Positions 10,401 through 17,197 of a stretch of DNA of 64,000 nt are shown here, piece by piece (position 1 is the stretch's first letter; every line of letters begins with the position of its first letter). The notes beneath the pieces were generated by a model. The model saw only the letters and a list, made by a program, of their open reading frames with translations, made no database searches and was not told the DNA's origin. The position numbers and the translations under genes were made by a program. The stretch comes from Cellvibrio sp. UBA7661 (GTDB lineage Bacteria > Pseudomonadota > Gammaproteobacteria > Pseudomonadales > Cellvibrionaceae): contig DLHT01000008.1 in NCBI GenBank assembly GCA_002483365.1, positions 15,248 to 79,247 of the forward strand, written 5' to 3'.

Positions 10401-11483
10401 GATTTTGACAATATATGTCTGGCCGTCATTGAGCGAGACATTGCCGAAGTTGACGGTATACCAACCAAATGTGCCGTCCAATGCATTGGAGTTGAATGTT
10501 TGGTTGACCAGCGGGGTGACATCATTCCAGCCTTCATCGAGCAATTGGATAGTGATGTCCTGATTCGCAGCGCCCGGCTCCAGGCGTAATTGCACACTGA
10601 GTTGATTGACCAGATAAGTCGCGTCCGGGCTATCGTATAAGAACGATTGCCCTACACCGGTTGTCGACGATACCGTTTGTGCGTTAGTGCCACCCTGGAT
10701 GTTGATCCAGTTGCTTGTCGCCATCGCTTTGACCCACTGCTCCTGCGCTGCAGCACTGACCAGCAACGCGGTATCAATCTCACCCGAGCGGTATTCAAGA
10801 TCCCAATCACCCCCAAGGGTTTTGTGACCGGTTGTGTCATCGCTGGCGGCAACGTCAGCATCAGTTAACTGCGCCATGCGTTCAATCAACGCCTGACCGG
10901 TGGGATAGGCAACAACATCACAGCCGTACAACAAAATATCGCCCGTTTCACCCAGCGCCTTGCCCCAAGCGGCCAAATCATCTTCGTATTGGAACAGGGT
11001 GCTATCGGTCAGCCGGGTGTTGCCCAGCTCTACAGCACCGGCACTGCCATGGGAAATAATGTGGACCGCACTGAGGTTGCTGTATTGCGCAAGCGCCGAG
11101 GCAATTTGCTCAACACCGTCTGTTTGTGGGTCAAGATAAATCACCGCAATCTTGTCAGCATCGCTACGGCTTTTTATGTCATCCACGATCGCTTCGTAGT
11201 CACTGACCGCCATATCCACAAATACGACGCTGGTGATCCCGTGTTCGCTTTCAGACGGTTGGTCAAAGGGGGCGACATCAGACGTGTCGTTTTGGCTCGC
11301 CATCATTAATGGCTGGTCTTGCAGGTAAATGCTGGCCAGATCCACTTGCTCTGCCGCCTGCGCCAAATACTGGGCATCGGAATTGCCATCATCAAAGACG
11401 GCGATATCCGCAGTGGCAGAAAAAAGTAACCGGGGCTCAAGAGCCTCAATTAACGGACGACGATGGCGAGGTAGTTTGGACAT
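1452..11483 (-). CDS. Giant LEPR-XLL / DUF4347 protein with about 18 Ig-like repeats and a C-terminal TM anchor
   Basis: Product of about 3343 residues. I take the ATG at 11483, not the longer frame from 11579, because the LEPR-XLL motif (LEPRLLFSA, residues 15-23) then lies at the N terminus as is usual for the family. A DUF4347 domain follows (about 84-230) with SHG (His145) and YGC (Cys188) motifs. Next come a lectin-like beta domain, cadherin-like segments, and about 18 putative Ig repeats of about 100 residues sharing the core TRTFSGTP; a second lectin-like domain lies at about 4.3-4.75 kb. Near the C terminus are a Pro/Thr-rich hinge, an acidic stretch, a TM segment (encoded about 1620-1700) and a charged tail of about 50 residues. 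There is no RTX repeat or type I secretion signal. Upstream genes encode two HlyD-type adaptors and an M50-HlyD fusion. Probable surface or envelope adhesin; its function is unproven. Confidence 0.88.
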   Translation of the reverse strand: MSKLPRHRRPLIEALEPRLLFSATADIAVFDDGNSDAQYLAQAAEQVDLASIYLQDQPLMMASQNDTSDVAPFDQPSESEHGITSVVFVDMAVSDYEAIVDDIKSRSDADKIAVIYLDPQTDGVEQIASALAQYSNLSAVHIISHGSAGAVELGNTRLTDSTLFQYEDDLAAWGKALGETGDILLYGCDVVAYPTGQALIERMAQLTDADVAASDDTTGHKTLGGDWDLEYRSGEIDTALLVSAAAQEQWVKAMATSNWINIQGGTNAQTVSSTTGVGQSFLYDSPDATYLVNQLSVQLRLEPGAANQDITIQLLDEGWNDVTPLVNQTFNSNALDGTFGWYTVNFGNVSLNDGQTYIVKITTNNADGKVSVAYRSDAWNNSEMIVNGVGDSANDLNILVSHNDGNNQAPVNTVPGAQSTNQNTPLIFSNLYGNRIQIADADAFPNDVEVTLTSGQGSLTLGQTTGLKFTSNDGFEDYHMVFRGSVSEVNAALATITYTPSNGFTGNDTISITTKDLGLGGGLQDQDNISISVNNTNDAPVATITEASYSVNEQALLDLHGTGIVVNDSDGDTLTVTISAPLALSQLTAAVGTTGVVISSGNGTNSLVLTGTSTQLNNLFIGNNGGTLTYRYSGDAPPATETLTVSASDGSLSANDSATINITGVNDAPTVANPISDQTTAEESFFSFQFADNTFSDVDPGATFTYSATRADGNPLPSWLSFNAATRTFSGVPDDGDVGTISIKVTASDGNGGTAEDTFDLTVTNVNDAPFVNSPVGNQNATEDSAFNYTFPANTFGDGDLGASFTYTAELAGGGALPGWLNFDSATRTFSGTPANGDVGTISVKLTVNDGAGGTASDTFDIVVANTNDAPTVANPILDQTATENALFNYTFPINVFNDQDVGNTLTYTAQIPGGAPLPAWLSFDSATRTFSGTPSNGDVGTISIEVIASDGTASVSDTFDIVIGNTDDSPDLVTPIPNQNATEDVAFNFQFPDTTFNDPDVGDTLTYTATMADGSALPGWLSFNATTRTFSGTPANADVGTISIKVTADDGNGGTPATDTFDIVIANSNDAPTIATAISNQNATEDSAFNFTFAANTFADQDVGDSLTYTAQLAGGGPLPAWLNFDSATRTFSGTPTNAHVGSVSIDVIADDGNGGTVTDTFTITVANTNDAPTVANIIPNQNATEDAAFNFQFAANTFADVDAGATLTYSAELNGGGGLPTWLSFDSATRTFSGTPANSDVGTITIDVTADDGNGGTVSDTFTITVANTNDAPTVANIIPNQNATEDAAFNFQFAANTFADVDAGATLTYSAQLNGGGGLPAWLNFDSATRTFSGTPTNSDVGTLTIDVTANDGNGGAVTDTFTITVANTNDAPTVVITLTDYYADEQTWIDLHGTGISVADVDSSALTITITGAGSNSNLAATVGTTGVNIVSGINTDTLILSGTAAQLNDLFAGNNGGTLTYRLSGDTPLATRLLTISASDGSLSGNDTATINITAVNDAPENDVPGAQVTSEDTALVFSLVNGNRIQVDDLDVGGGNLEITLSVTNGTLTLAGTSGLSFTTGDGTTDSTLVFTGTKSDINTALATLTFNPTSNYNGAAVLSLTTSDLGNTGTGGTLTDTDTVNITINAANDAPTVANIIPNQNATEDAAFNFQFAANTFADVDAGATLTYSVQLNGGGGLPTWLSFDSATRTFSGTPANSDVGTLTIDVTADDGNGGTVTDTFTLTVANVNDAPTVANIIPDQNATEDAAFNFQFAANTFADVDAGATLTYSAQLNGGGGLPAWLSFDPVTRTFSGTPANSDVGTLMIDVTADDGNGGTVTDTFTLTVANVNDAPTVANIIPNQNATEDAAFNFQFASNTFADVELDSLTYSAQLNGGGGLPAWLSFDSATRTFSGTPANGDVGTLTIDVTADDGNGGTVTDTFTLTVANVNDAPTVANIIPDQNATEDAAFNFQFAANTFADVDAGATLTYSAELNGGGGLPAWLSFNSATRTFSGTPANSDVGTITIDVTADDGNGGTVTDTFTITIANTNDAPTVANIIPNQNATEDAAFNFQFASNTFADAELDSLTYSAQLNGGGGLPTWLSFDSATRTFSGTPANSDVGTLTIDVTANDGNGGTVTDTFTITVANTNDAPTVATPIPDRTATEASAFNFQFNAGTFVDADAGDTLTYSAQLNGGGGLPAWLSFDPATRTFSGVPGVGDIGTLTIDVTAEDSTGATVTDTFTLTVNPVGDLEYIDTGNGTTQLPLSPTPIGQSFFYNSVGATYTVNEVGLYLARFADAAVQTITVELRDGWNGAVLGTASISSTQISSDGFGWHTFSFANVALNDSQTYVIQVSSSGTDDKVLFSRLPGDVFPDGTFIDNGVPDAAGWDLVFKIAKDDGTNTAPIVDYPINDQTIDAEDPFNLVVPLNTFSDPDPNDTITYRAQLAGGGSMGWLQFNESTRTFWGTPHWNQAGTITVELIATDNHGTSTSDFFDITVVNTNIAPTVNQAIPNQTVNEDSVWSFQFDSNTFADVDAGQTFTYTAELATLGGMPPWLSFDAATRTFSGTPANGDVGTWTVEVTANDGFGGEVVETFDIVVANTNDAPVVASPIPDQSATETLPFTFTFNNAAFSDEDVGDVLTYTATSNGGALPGWLNFNSATRTFSGTPPVGTVGALNIEVAADDGTGGLISDSFVITIAPQPPNVLPVVQNPIADQSVEENQAFGFTIPASTFVDADGDTLSYSAQLSGGGALPSWLVFDAATGTFSGTPSASDIGSITVQVTATDSRNGSVSDSFVITINNLNDAPVLAIAPADQAAVANSPFSVTFPANMFTDADAGTVLTYTATQADGSPLPDWLVFSSSTLNFSGTPSNADEGSIAIQIVASDGIATATANFRLSVTAVNEAPQTSGTVVINNLEDAAGDQVDLWAMFSDAETASRDLVYSLLGNSNPALVTNASIDPATGKLQLNYGANQFGSCDLVVRAQDAQGAWVDNRVSIIIEPVNDAPVSTGIADIRVAAGSSPQQMNLGNVFSDIENGTNLVWSLVDNTNSAVATSVQIDPLTGVMTLSFAPATGGESTITLRAQDADGAWVDTRFKVIVAGSPVTPPVVPPVTPPVIEPPVTPPPPTTPPVVNPPTTPPTTPPSTEVPGTNPVPDAGGSGGDGGSGILTPPGLPGNGQALVVDSLDTEPRSDAGFDDKSSRDIERAQEMFKADATPVTTLTASTALAGLIAPDSGFAPWEEADFDSEVRRLRAQMDEAMEEEQDRRAIVAGITFSITTGLLVWSLRASSLLLTMMSMLPLWRGLDPLPILDEVNKRKKELEQQRKDREREDKSSKEVGYLFDHAQRKEPGP
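4910..6590 (-). repeat. Tandem near-identical Ig-repeat units, 300/303 nt
   Basis: The anchor GGTAAACC (plus strand) recurs at 5221, 5521, 5824, 6124 and 6427, giving spacings of 300, 303, 300 and 303 nt. The two sizes match alternating protein units carrying ADVELDSLTY or ADVDAGATLTY, which differ by one residue. DNA identity between units is visibly high, which suggests recent duplication or homogenisation. The region lies wholly inside the giant LEPR-XLL gene. Confidence 0.9.
7365..8000 (-). repeat. Second block of near-identical Ig-repeat units
   Basis: Two further copies of the same unit have anchors at 7516 and 7819, a 303-nt spacing. They are separated from the first block by about 780 nt encoding two cadherin-like segments of different sequence. 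The units match those of the 4.9-6.6 kb block closely. Confidence 0.85.
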
Positions 11484-11579
11484 GGATACCGAAATTATTG
11501 AGTCGGACACCCGCCCTGGGCGACGCAGACAGGAATCATAAACACACGGAAACCCTACCCCAGGTTTCTTAAAGATCAA

Positions 11580-11603
11580 AAAATAACCTGATTTGGTTAT
11601 TTT
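11580..11603 (-). terminator. AT-rich hairpin between HlyD-like gene and giant gene
   Basis: AAAATAACC (11580-11588) pairs with GGTTATTTT (11595-11603) around a 6-nt loop, and on the minus strand the stem runs into a T-rich stretch. The stem has only three GC pairs, so it would be a weak terminator or attenuator ahead of the giant gene. Confidence 0.35.
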
Positions 11604-11687
11604 GGCACATTTTTCAACTTATGTGCTGAGCTATCAACGTGTTATTAAAAATAATCTAACTCACATGCAATACGGTAGTTGTCGGCT

Positions 11688-12536
11688 TTATGGCAGATTG
11701 CGCACATCAAGCAAGTTCAGGGTGACGCCATCAAAACTCACCCGGCATTTCAAGCCGCTGGGTAAGCGGTTATTGGGATTGGGGAATGACAGGCGGATAC
11801 CGAAAGTATTGCTCGGCCCATCAATCACCTGGTCAACCAACGTCACTTCCGCCGTGTAGCTTCGGTCTGCTGTCGCAAGCTCTGGCACCACACTGGCCTT
11901 CATCCCCACTTTGACCTTGCCGTACAGGCTTGCCGGGGCAAATACCTCCACCCTCAAAGGGTCTAGCTGCGCCAACTTGAGTACCGGTTCAAAATCGATG
12001 TGCTCGCCCGGCTCTTTCATACGCTCAACCACAACGCCGTCAATCGGGCTGACAAGGGTGCGGCGCTGTAAATCTGCCAGTGCGCGCTTGTGTTCAAGCT
12101 CTGCCTGACGTCTGCGATCCAATGCCTGCTGCAACTGCTGTTGGGCAATGGCATGTTCAGTTTTGAGTTTGTCCAACTCGGAAAAAGAGGCCGCCTTTTT
12201 TTCGTAGAGATCTTTTACGCGCTCCAGCGACCGGTTACTGAACTCCAACGCCAGTTGTTGTGCTTGCACATCACTGGTCAGCTCAGCCTGGACGCGGCGC
12301 AGCTCAACGGTGGCAGACTCCAACCCGGCATCGAGGCGCGCCACTACATCGCCCTTTTTCACCTGATCGTTTTTATCGACCAATACTTCGCTGATAACCC
12401 CTTCTACCGCGCTACTCATTTCCACAACGACAGAAGGTTCGATACGACAATTCAATTGCGCGGGTTCTTGTGTCTGCGCCCAAGCGCTGCACGCCATTAG
12501 CATGGTGGAACAAGACACTGCAAAGCCTTTAAACAT
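11688..12536 (-). CDS. Periplasmic HlyD/MFP-type adaptor subunit with signal peptide
   Basis: About 282 residues. The ATG at 12536 is preferred because it opens directly on a signal peptide (FKGFAVSCSTMLMACSAWA). The mature part has a biotinyl-lipoyl-like half (EVLVDKNDQVKKGD), a long alpha-helical hairpin rich in Gln and Arg, a second lipoyl half (SPIDGVVVERMKEPGE) and a beta-barrel domain. This is the layout of periplasmic adaptor proteins of efflux or secretion systems, here at the short end of the family's size range. It is the third gene of the minus-strand cluster, 82 nt after the M50-HlyD gene and about 200 nt before the giant LEPR-XLL gene. No RND or ABC pump is adjacent, so its partner is unknown; the M50-HlyD protein is the obvious candidate. 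Confidence 0.85.
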   Translation of the reverse strand: MFKGFAVSCSTMLMACSAWAQTQEPAQLNCRIEPSVVVEMSSAVEGVISEVLVDKNDQVKKGDVVARLDAGLESATVELRRVQAELTSDVQAQQLALEFSNRSLERVKDLYEKKAASFSELDKLKTEHAIAQQQLQQALDRRRQAELEHKRALADLQRRTLVSPIDGVVVERMKEPGEHIDFEPVLKLAQLDPLRVEVFAPASLYGKVKVGMKASVVPELATADRSYTAEVTLVDQVIDGPSNTFGIRLSFPNPNNRLPSGLKCRVSFDGVTLNLLDVRNLP

Positions 12537-12617
12537 GGTTAACTCGATATAAAAAAACAACTTGCTTATGAATATAGTTTAAAAAAAACAGATAGCTACG
12601 ACGAACTTATAACGAAC

Positions 12618-14807
12618 TTACGAAAAATGCTGGATAAAAACCTGCTGTAACTTGCGATACCAACGGTGCGCCAGCGGTTCAGACGGGTGCTGAAAACGTA
12701 CATACACCCGCTCACCGTAGTGGCCGGATTGGACGAAATCGCCCAGTACCACATCCAACAAAAATACTTTTTCTGTGACGCGCGTACCCGATGGCTGGCT
12801 GGCATCCACCGCCAAACGGCCCCCACCCTGCGCGCCCAACACAATACTGGGCAACTCCTGTGTCGCAATCGGCGTCTGCGATAACAGCTGCGCCGGTATC
12901 TCCTGCGCTGGATTGCTCGCCAACCTTACACTGATGCTATGGGTAGCCTGGCGCACAAGCCCAACCTCCTGCTGCAGCAATGCCGCCCGCACCCGCACAG
13001 CATCCGGTTTTTCGATTAAACCCACCTCATCTCCCTGGCGCAGATAACTGCCGGGCAAATAGTGCTGACGGGTAATACGAAAAATCCCCTCTGACGGACT
13101 ACGCACCACCAGGTTTTGCACCCGCGTTTGCAGCAGAGCAACTTCGGCCTTGATGGCATTGAGGTCTTGCTCTAGCAGTTGCGCCTGCGGGCGGTCACTC
13201 ACCCACGCCTGCTGATAGCGCGCATCGTATTCGCGCAAGCGGGCTTGCTGCGATAACAACTGAGCGACCAGTGCGGGGTTATACAATCGCACCAATTCCT
13301 GCCCCTGCGTGACCGCCTCGCCATTGGCTACCAATAACCGGGCAACTTCACCGCTGGATTCCACCTTCACCCGCGCTTCATCCGGCAGCCAGAGCACCGC
13401 CTCAACAGAGGTCGATTGCGGCACCGGCACAAATACCAACCCCGCCACCAACACTGAAGCACCAGCTACTGTCACCGCTAACGCGCGCAGGCGGTTGGAA
13501 GCGAGCTGTTTGTCGCGCGCGACGTAATGCAGTGCTTTTAATGCAGGCCAGATCAGCTGGAAAAATACTAACCAACCACCAACAACCAGCCCCAAGGTAG
13601 GAAAATAATTGGCTACCAGCAGGATGATAAAAAACAGCATAAATACGCGATATAAAAATGCCGCAATGCTGTATCCGGTAAAAATAATGGCTTCGCGGGT
13701 ATTGGCAGCGGGCGAAAAAATCCCGCTCACACCATAAGCATAACGGCGCAATAAATAACTGAATTGTTGGTTGGAACGGGTGGCGAGATTGGGCAGATCA
13801 CAGGCATCGGTCAGCAAGTGATAACCATCAAAGCGCATCAACGGATTGCCATTGAAAAACAACGTAGACACGCTGCCGATAATGATGATGTTGTATAAAA
13901 AATCGCGCAGGAAACCGGTGCCGGAACCCGATGATAATTGCAGCCACAACAACAGTGCAAGCGCCGCCAGAAACAATTCCACCGCTATACCCGCCGCGCT
14001 CACCATCAAGCGCTGGCGCTTGGAAGAAAAACCGGTCGCGGCGCTGGCATCTACATAGGGCAGTGGCGTCCCAACCACAAACACCAAGCCGCAATCATTG
14101 ACTTGTCCACCCCAGACTTTGGTAAACAACCCGTGCCCCAGCTCATGCAGCACTTTAAAAAAGGGATAGGTCAACCAGAGCAATAATAAATTGGAGGGCG
14201 ACAACACGCGGTCAAGCTGACCCCGCGTCAATTCAATCCAGTGATTGCCCGCTTGCAACAAGGCATAACCAACCACTACCAACCAGATAACACCCATGGT
14301 GCGCGTGGCGAGCAAACGTGCCAATGGCATGAGTTTATCGAGCAATTTATCGGGGTTGCCGAGTGGGATATTCCAGGTAAGCGGGTTCATAAACAGCCGC
14401 ACCCAGCGCTGTTGCTTTTTCTGTTCCCGCCGCGCAAATAATTCCTGGGTATTGGGCGGTAAATCGCACACCAATAAATCGGCGACATGCAGGTACTGCA
14501 ACAAATGGATCAGATCATCACGCGTGGGAATATCATCGGCCGATTCATAAAATTCAGCCTGACTGGCTGCCGCCAATACCTGCGCAAGCGTGTTATGCCC
14601 GTCCATCGCACTGATTAAACGCCATGCCGAAGGCGTAAGCCGGTGAAAACGGCCGTTGCTTTTGTCTTGCAATATGTACCAAGGCTCACCGCTATAGTCG
14701 CGCCGTTGGATGTGGATATGGCGCGGCAACGAAGGCCGCAATGACTCAAGGCGTTGCCACATGGGATTCGCAGGTGCGGCGTGGGAATCAGGCGCTTGTA
14801 CGTCCAT
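12618..14807 (-). CDS. PqqD-like / M50 site-2-protease-like / HlyD fusion membrane protein
   Basis: 729 residues from the ATG at 14807, which overlaps the upstream stop as TAATG; this coupling decides the start over a frame opening at 14837. The N-terminal 110 residues resemble a PqqD-like winged helix (YILQDKSNGRFHRLTPSAW). A polytopic M50 domain follows with the zinc motif HELGH (residues 221-225) and a second motif NPLMRFDGYH whose Asp327 would be the third ligand, so the protease site appears intact. After several TM segments the C-terminal third is a HlyD-like adaptor with split lipoyl halves and a coiled-coil hairpin. M50 enzymes cut substrates within or near the membrane, and PqqD-like domains bind leader peptides in RiPP systems. 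In this locus a natural substrate would be the giant LEPR-XLL protein; that is inference. Confidence 0.87.
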   Translation of the reverse strand: MDVQAPDSHAAPANPMWQRLESLRPSLPRHIHIQRRDYSGEPWYILQDKSNGRFHRLTPSAWRLISAMDGHNTLAQVLAAASQAEFYESADDIPTRDDLIHLLQYLHVADLLVCDLPPNTQELFARREQKKQQRWVRLFMNPLTWNIPLGNPDKLLDKLMPLARLLATRTMGVIWLVVVGYALLQAGNHWIELTRGQLDRVLSPSNLLLLWLTYPFFKVLHELGHGLFTKVWGGQVNDCGLVFVVGTPLPYVDASAATGFSSKRQRLMVSAAGIAVELFLAALALLLWLQLSSGSGTGFLRDFLYNIIIIGSVSTLFFNGNPLMRFDGYHLLTDACDLPNLATRSNQQFSYLLRRYAYGVSGIFSPAANTREAIIFTGYSIAAFLYRVFMLFFIILLVANYFPTLGLVVGGWLVFFQLIWPALKALHYVARDKQLASNRLRALAVTVAGASVLVAGLVFVPVPQSTSVEAVLWLPDEARVKVESSGEVARLLVANGEAVTQGQELVRLYNPALVAQLLSQQARLREYDARYQQAWVSDRPQAQLLEQDLNAIKAEVALLQTRVQNLVVRSPSEGIFRITRQHYLPGSYLRQGDEVGLIEKPDAVRVRAALLQQEVGLVRQATHSISVRLASNPAQEIPAQLLSQTPIATQELPSIVLGAQGGGRLAVDASQPSGTRVTEKVFLLDVVLGDFVQSGHYGERVYVRFQHPSEPLAHRWYRKLQQVFIQHFS

Positions 14808-16834
14808 TACCACACACTCAAACGCAACCAATGCCAAAGATCATGGAACCAGATCCAACCCAGCGCGCGCTTACCTACCGCTAACTTGCCACTGCCCGTC
14901 ATACCGGGGCGCAGCACATCCGATTCGCGTGCAAGCTCGGCCTCAACCCGAAAATAGTTGCGCCCATCGCGCACTTCACTGATCGGGGTAATGGATTTTA
15001 CCGTCAGCGCAAACCGCTCATTGGGCAAACTGGTCAGTTTGACTTCGCCCTGTTGCCCCACTTGTACCGCCGCGATATCACGCTCATCAACGAACAACCG
15101 CACCAGAAATCCGCTAGTCGCGGCGACTTCAAACAACAGGTCACCCTGTTTTACCGGCGCGCCCTGGGTTTGCGATATGTCGTCAGACACAATCATGCCG
15201 TCCATAGGCGCGACCAGCTGGGTACGCTCCAATTGCTGATCCACCAAGCGCAGCTGGATACTCGCCTGATCCATTTGCGCACTGGCAATCGCCGCTTCCA
15301 CGCGCTGGGAATTGGCGAGAGCGGTATCGTAGGTTTGGCGATATTGCTGCACCTGGCTCGCGAGCTTGCGCCGCTCCAAACGCAAATCGTCGTCGTTCAT
15401 TTGCGCAAGGACAGTCCCTTTGGCAACCGTATCGCCCGGGCGGACAAGCACTTTTCCCAGATAACCGTCCTGAGGTGCTACTACCCAATGCTTCTCGGTG
15501 GTTTGCACACTGGCATCGGCAGACAGGCGATACTCCACCGGCACAAACAGCATCACCACAAATATCACCAACGCCACAGCAGCCAGTTTGCCGCGCCAGG
15601 AGTCTTCGCCAAACCAGCGCGATAAACGCCGGGCAATGCGCCCTTTCAAGCTCTGCCAAACACTGGCCGACGCCTGTTGTTGCAGCGCCACAATAGCACC
15701 GGCGAAATGCAGCGCCTGCTGCACAAATATGCGCTGGGTGTCATCGAGCGATGCTTGCTTATCCAGTTCGATTGTCAGGGCACCAATGATGTGATTGCCT
15801 CTGCGCAACAACAGCGTATGCACCGCCCGCAAATGTTGCTGCTGCAATAATTGCTGATGCGCGCGATGGATGATGCCGGGCGAACCGGCATCATCGCCCG
15901 CCAATTCATTCCCGGCAGGTTGCTCTTCAGTTGGTCGAGGTTCCGGAGATTGATGCTCAGGAGGTTGATGCTCAGAGGATTGAAGCCCAGCAGCATCCAG
16001 CATCGGAGAAAAATCAATGTTCACTCCCTGTTCCACTGCCTCGGCCATGGCATCCACAATCGCCTGCATGGCCAGGGTGCGCTGGTCAAAATTAGCGGAA
16101 AATGAAATCGCCTCCAGCGTGAGGTTTTTGCGCCCGCACAAACCCAGGCTTACCCGCGTCGCTTGCACATAACCGGCAAGTAAATTCACCAAACTGATGA
16201 CCATTTCCTGCAAGGAGTTTTCTTTTAGCAAACTGGCACTGAGTTGCAATAGCGCCGCATCAATGTCGCTTTTTTCAAACGCGGGCATAGCCGGTGTAAA
16301 GGTGCCAGCAGATAAGTCTGCCGATTGCTCTTGCGGTGAAAGTGGCAACGTAGAAGCTTGTGTTTGAGGCGCTTGTGTTTGAGACGCTTGTAACGGGGAA
16401 GTTTGTAGCTGAGAGTCTTGTGGATATTGTTGCAGTAAAGCTTCCTGCTGCAACGCCTGTTGTTGCAATAAAAAGTGCAACCAGAATTGTCCTAACTTGA
16501 GATATTTCAGTACGCTGGGGAGTGCTTTTTTATCACTGGACTCCAAGCGGACAACTAATATTCCCCACACCTGTCCATCAATTTCCAATGGCTGCCCAAG
16601 GATCAACTGCTGCCCCTGCGGCGCAAGATGCAATCGCCCTTTCTCGCGCACCTGAGCAAGTACATCACGCAGGTTTGCATCCAGCACTATACCTTGCGGC
16701 CATTTGGCAACAATCAACGGTTTGGACGAAGAGGTTTGTACCAACATACCCGCACTGGCATTGCCAAGCATTTGGCACTGCATACTGAGCCAGATTTTGA
16801 GCGATGCATTACTCGATGCGACGGACAATGGCAT
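14807..16834 (-). CDS. GAF-domain HlyD-type membrane adaptor
   Basis: 675 residues, first gene of the minus-strand operon. The N-terminal 400 residues are cytoplasmic and hold GAF-like segments (about 1-125 and 195-410) joined by a Gln/Ser/Pro-rich linker (about 125-190) with short internal repeats; a second Pro/Glu-rich insert interrupts the latter GAF. One TM segment follows (about 430-450, VALVIFVVMLFVPVEY), then a periplasmic HlyD part with a lipoyl half (PQDGYLGKVLVRPGDTV), a helical hairpin, a second half (APMDGMIVSDD) and a barrel. HlyD proteins normally pair with an ABC exporter and TolC, neither of which is present here. A GAF domain on the cytoplasmic side suggests ligand-gated assembly or activity; the ligand is unknown. 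The stop codon overlaps the next start (TAATG), so the two genes are translationally coupled. Confidence 0.83.
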   Translation of the reverse strand: MPLSVASSNASLKIWLSMQCQMLGNASAGMLVQTSSSKPLIVAKWPQGIVLDANLRDVLAQVREKGRLHLAPQGQQLILGQPLEIDGQVWGILVVRLESSDKKALPSVLKYLKLGQFWLHFLLQQQALQQEALLQQYPQDSQLQTSPLQASQTQAPQTQASTLPLSPQEQSADLSAGTFTPAMPAFEKSDIDAALLQLSASLLKENSLQEMVISLVNLLAGYVQATRVSLGLCGRKNLTLEAISFSANFDQRTLAMQAIVDAMAEAVEQGVNIDFSPMLDAAGLQSSEHQPPEHQSPEPRPTEEQPAGNELAGDDAGSPGIIHRAHQQLLQQQHLRAVHTLLLRRGNHIIGALTIELDKQASLDDTQRIFVQQALHFAGAIVALQQQASASVWQSLKGRIARRLSRWFGEDSWRGKLAAVALVIFVVMLFVPVEYRLSADASVQTTEKHWVVAPQDGYLGKVLVRPGDTVAKGTVLAQMNDDDLRLERRKLASQVQQYRQTYDTALANSQRVEAAIASAQMDQASIQLRLVDQQLERTQLVAPMDGMIVSDDISQTQGAPVKQGDLLFEVAATSGFLVRLFVDERDIAAVQVGQQGEVKLTSLPNERFALTVKSITPISEVRDGRNYFRVEAELARESDVLRPGMTGSGKLAVGKRALGWIWFHDLWHWLRLSVW

Positions 16835-17164
16835 GGTTATTATTCTACGCAGCTGTGTTATACAAAAAGTCTAGTTCTAATAGACGCAATGTGTATAACA
16901 AAAATTATGATTATTTCTTTGTCCCGCAGGATAAACCAATGATGAATTGCACGCCAACCTATTATGGTTTTTCTCGCATAAACGGTAGATCTTGTACGTC
17001 AAAAACAACATTCATTTTTCTTCATACCCACATTCATCCCTACACATTCACTCCTAATAGTTATGGCTGATTATTATAAATAGCAGGCAAGACTAATTAT
17101 TTTCTTCGGAACAAGGTTATTTAAGAGTATTTATCAATTGCTCATCTACACTCAGTTGTGATTA
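16835..17164. other. Divergent intergenic region
   Basis: A 330-nt AT-rich region between the GAF-HlyD gene (minus) and the histidine kinase gene (plus). It must hold promoters for both directions. The only clear structure is the nested dyad at 16856-16900. I see no further ORF or RNA. Confidence 0.6.
16856..16900. promoter_or_regulatory. Nested inverted repeat upstream of the GAF-HlyD operon
   Basis: TGTTATAC (16856-16863) is mirrored by GTATAACA (16893-16900). Inside it GTCTA (16869-16873) is mirrored by TAGAC (16881-16885). The two dyads are almost concentric, centred near 16877. It lies 22 nt upstream of the first codon of the operon, where a repressor site or 5' leader hairpin would sit. 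No known regulator consensus is recognised. Confidence 0.45.
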
Positions 17165-17197
17165 GTGCTTTTCCTTTATCGCCAACACGATTGTCGA

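Noticed and set aside
1452..11483. Type I secretion substrate
   Set aside because: No RTX repeats and no C-terminal T1SS target domain; the C terminus is a TM segment with a charged tail.
1504..11572. Many plus-strand frames of 60-190 codons opposite the giant LEPR-XLL gene, often in a repeating pattern near 300 nt
   Set aside because: They are antisense shadows of the tandem Ig repeats; periodic spacing and lack of independent ribosome sites or homology show no real genes.
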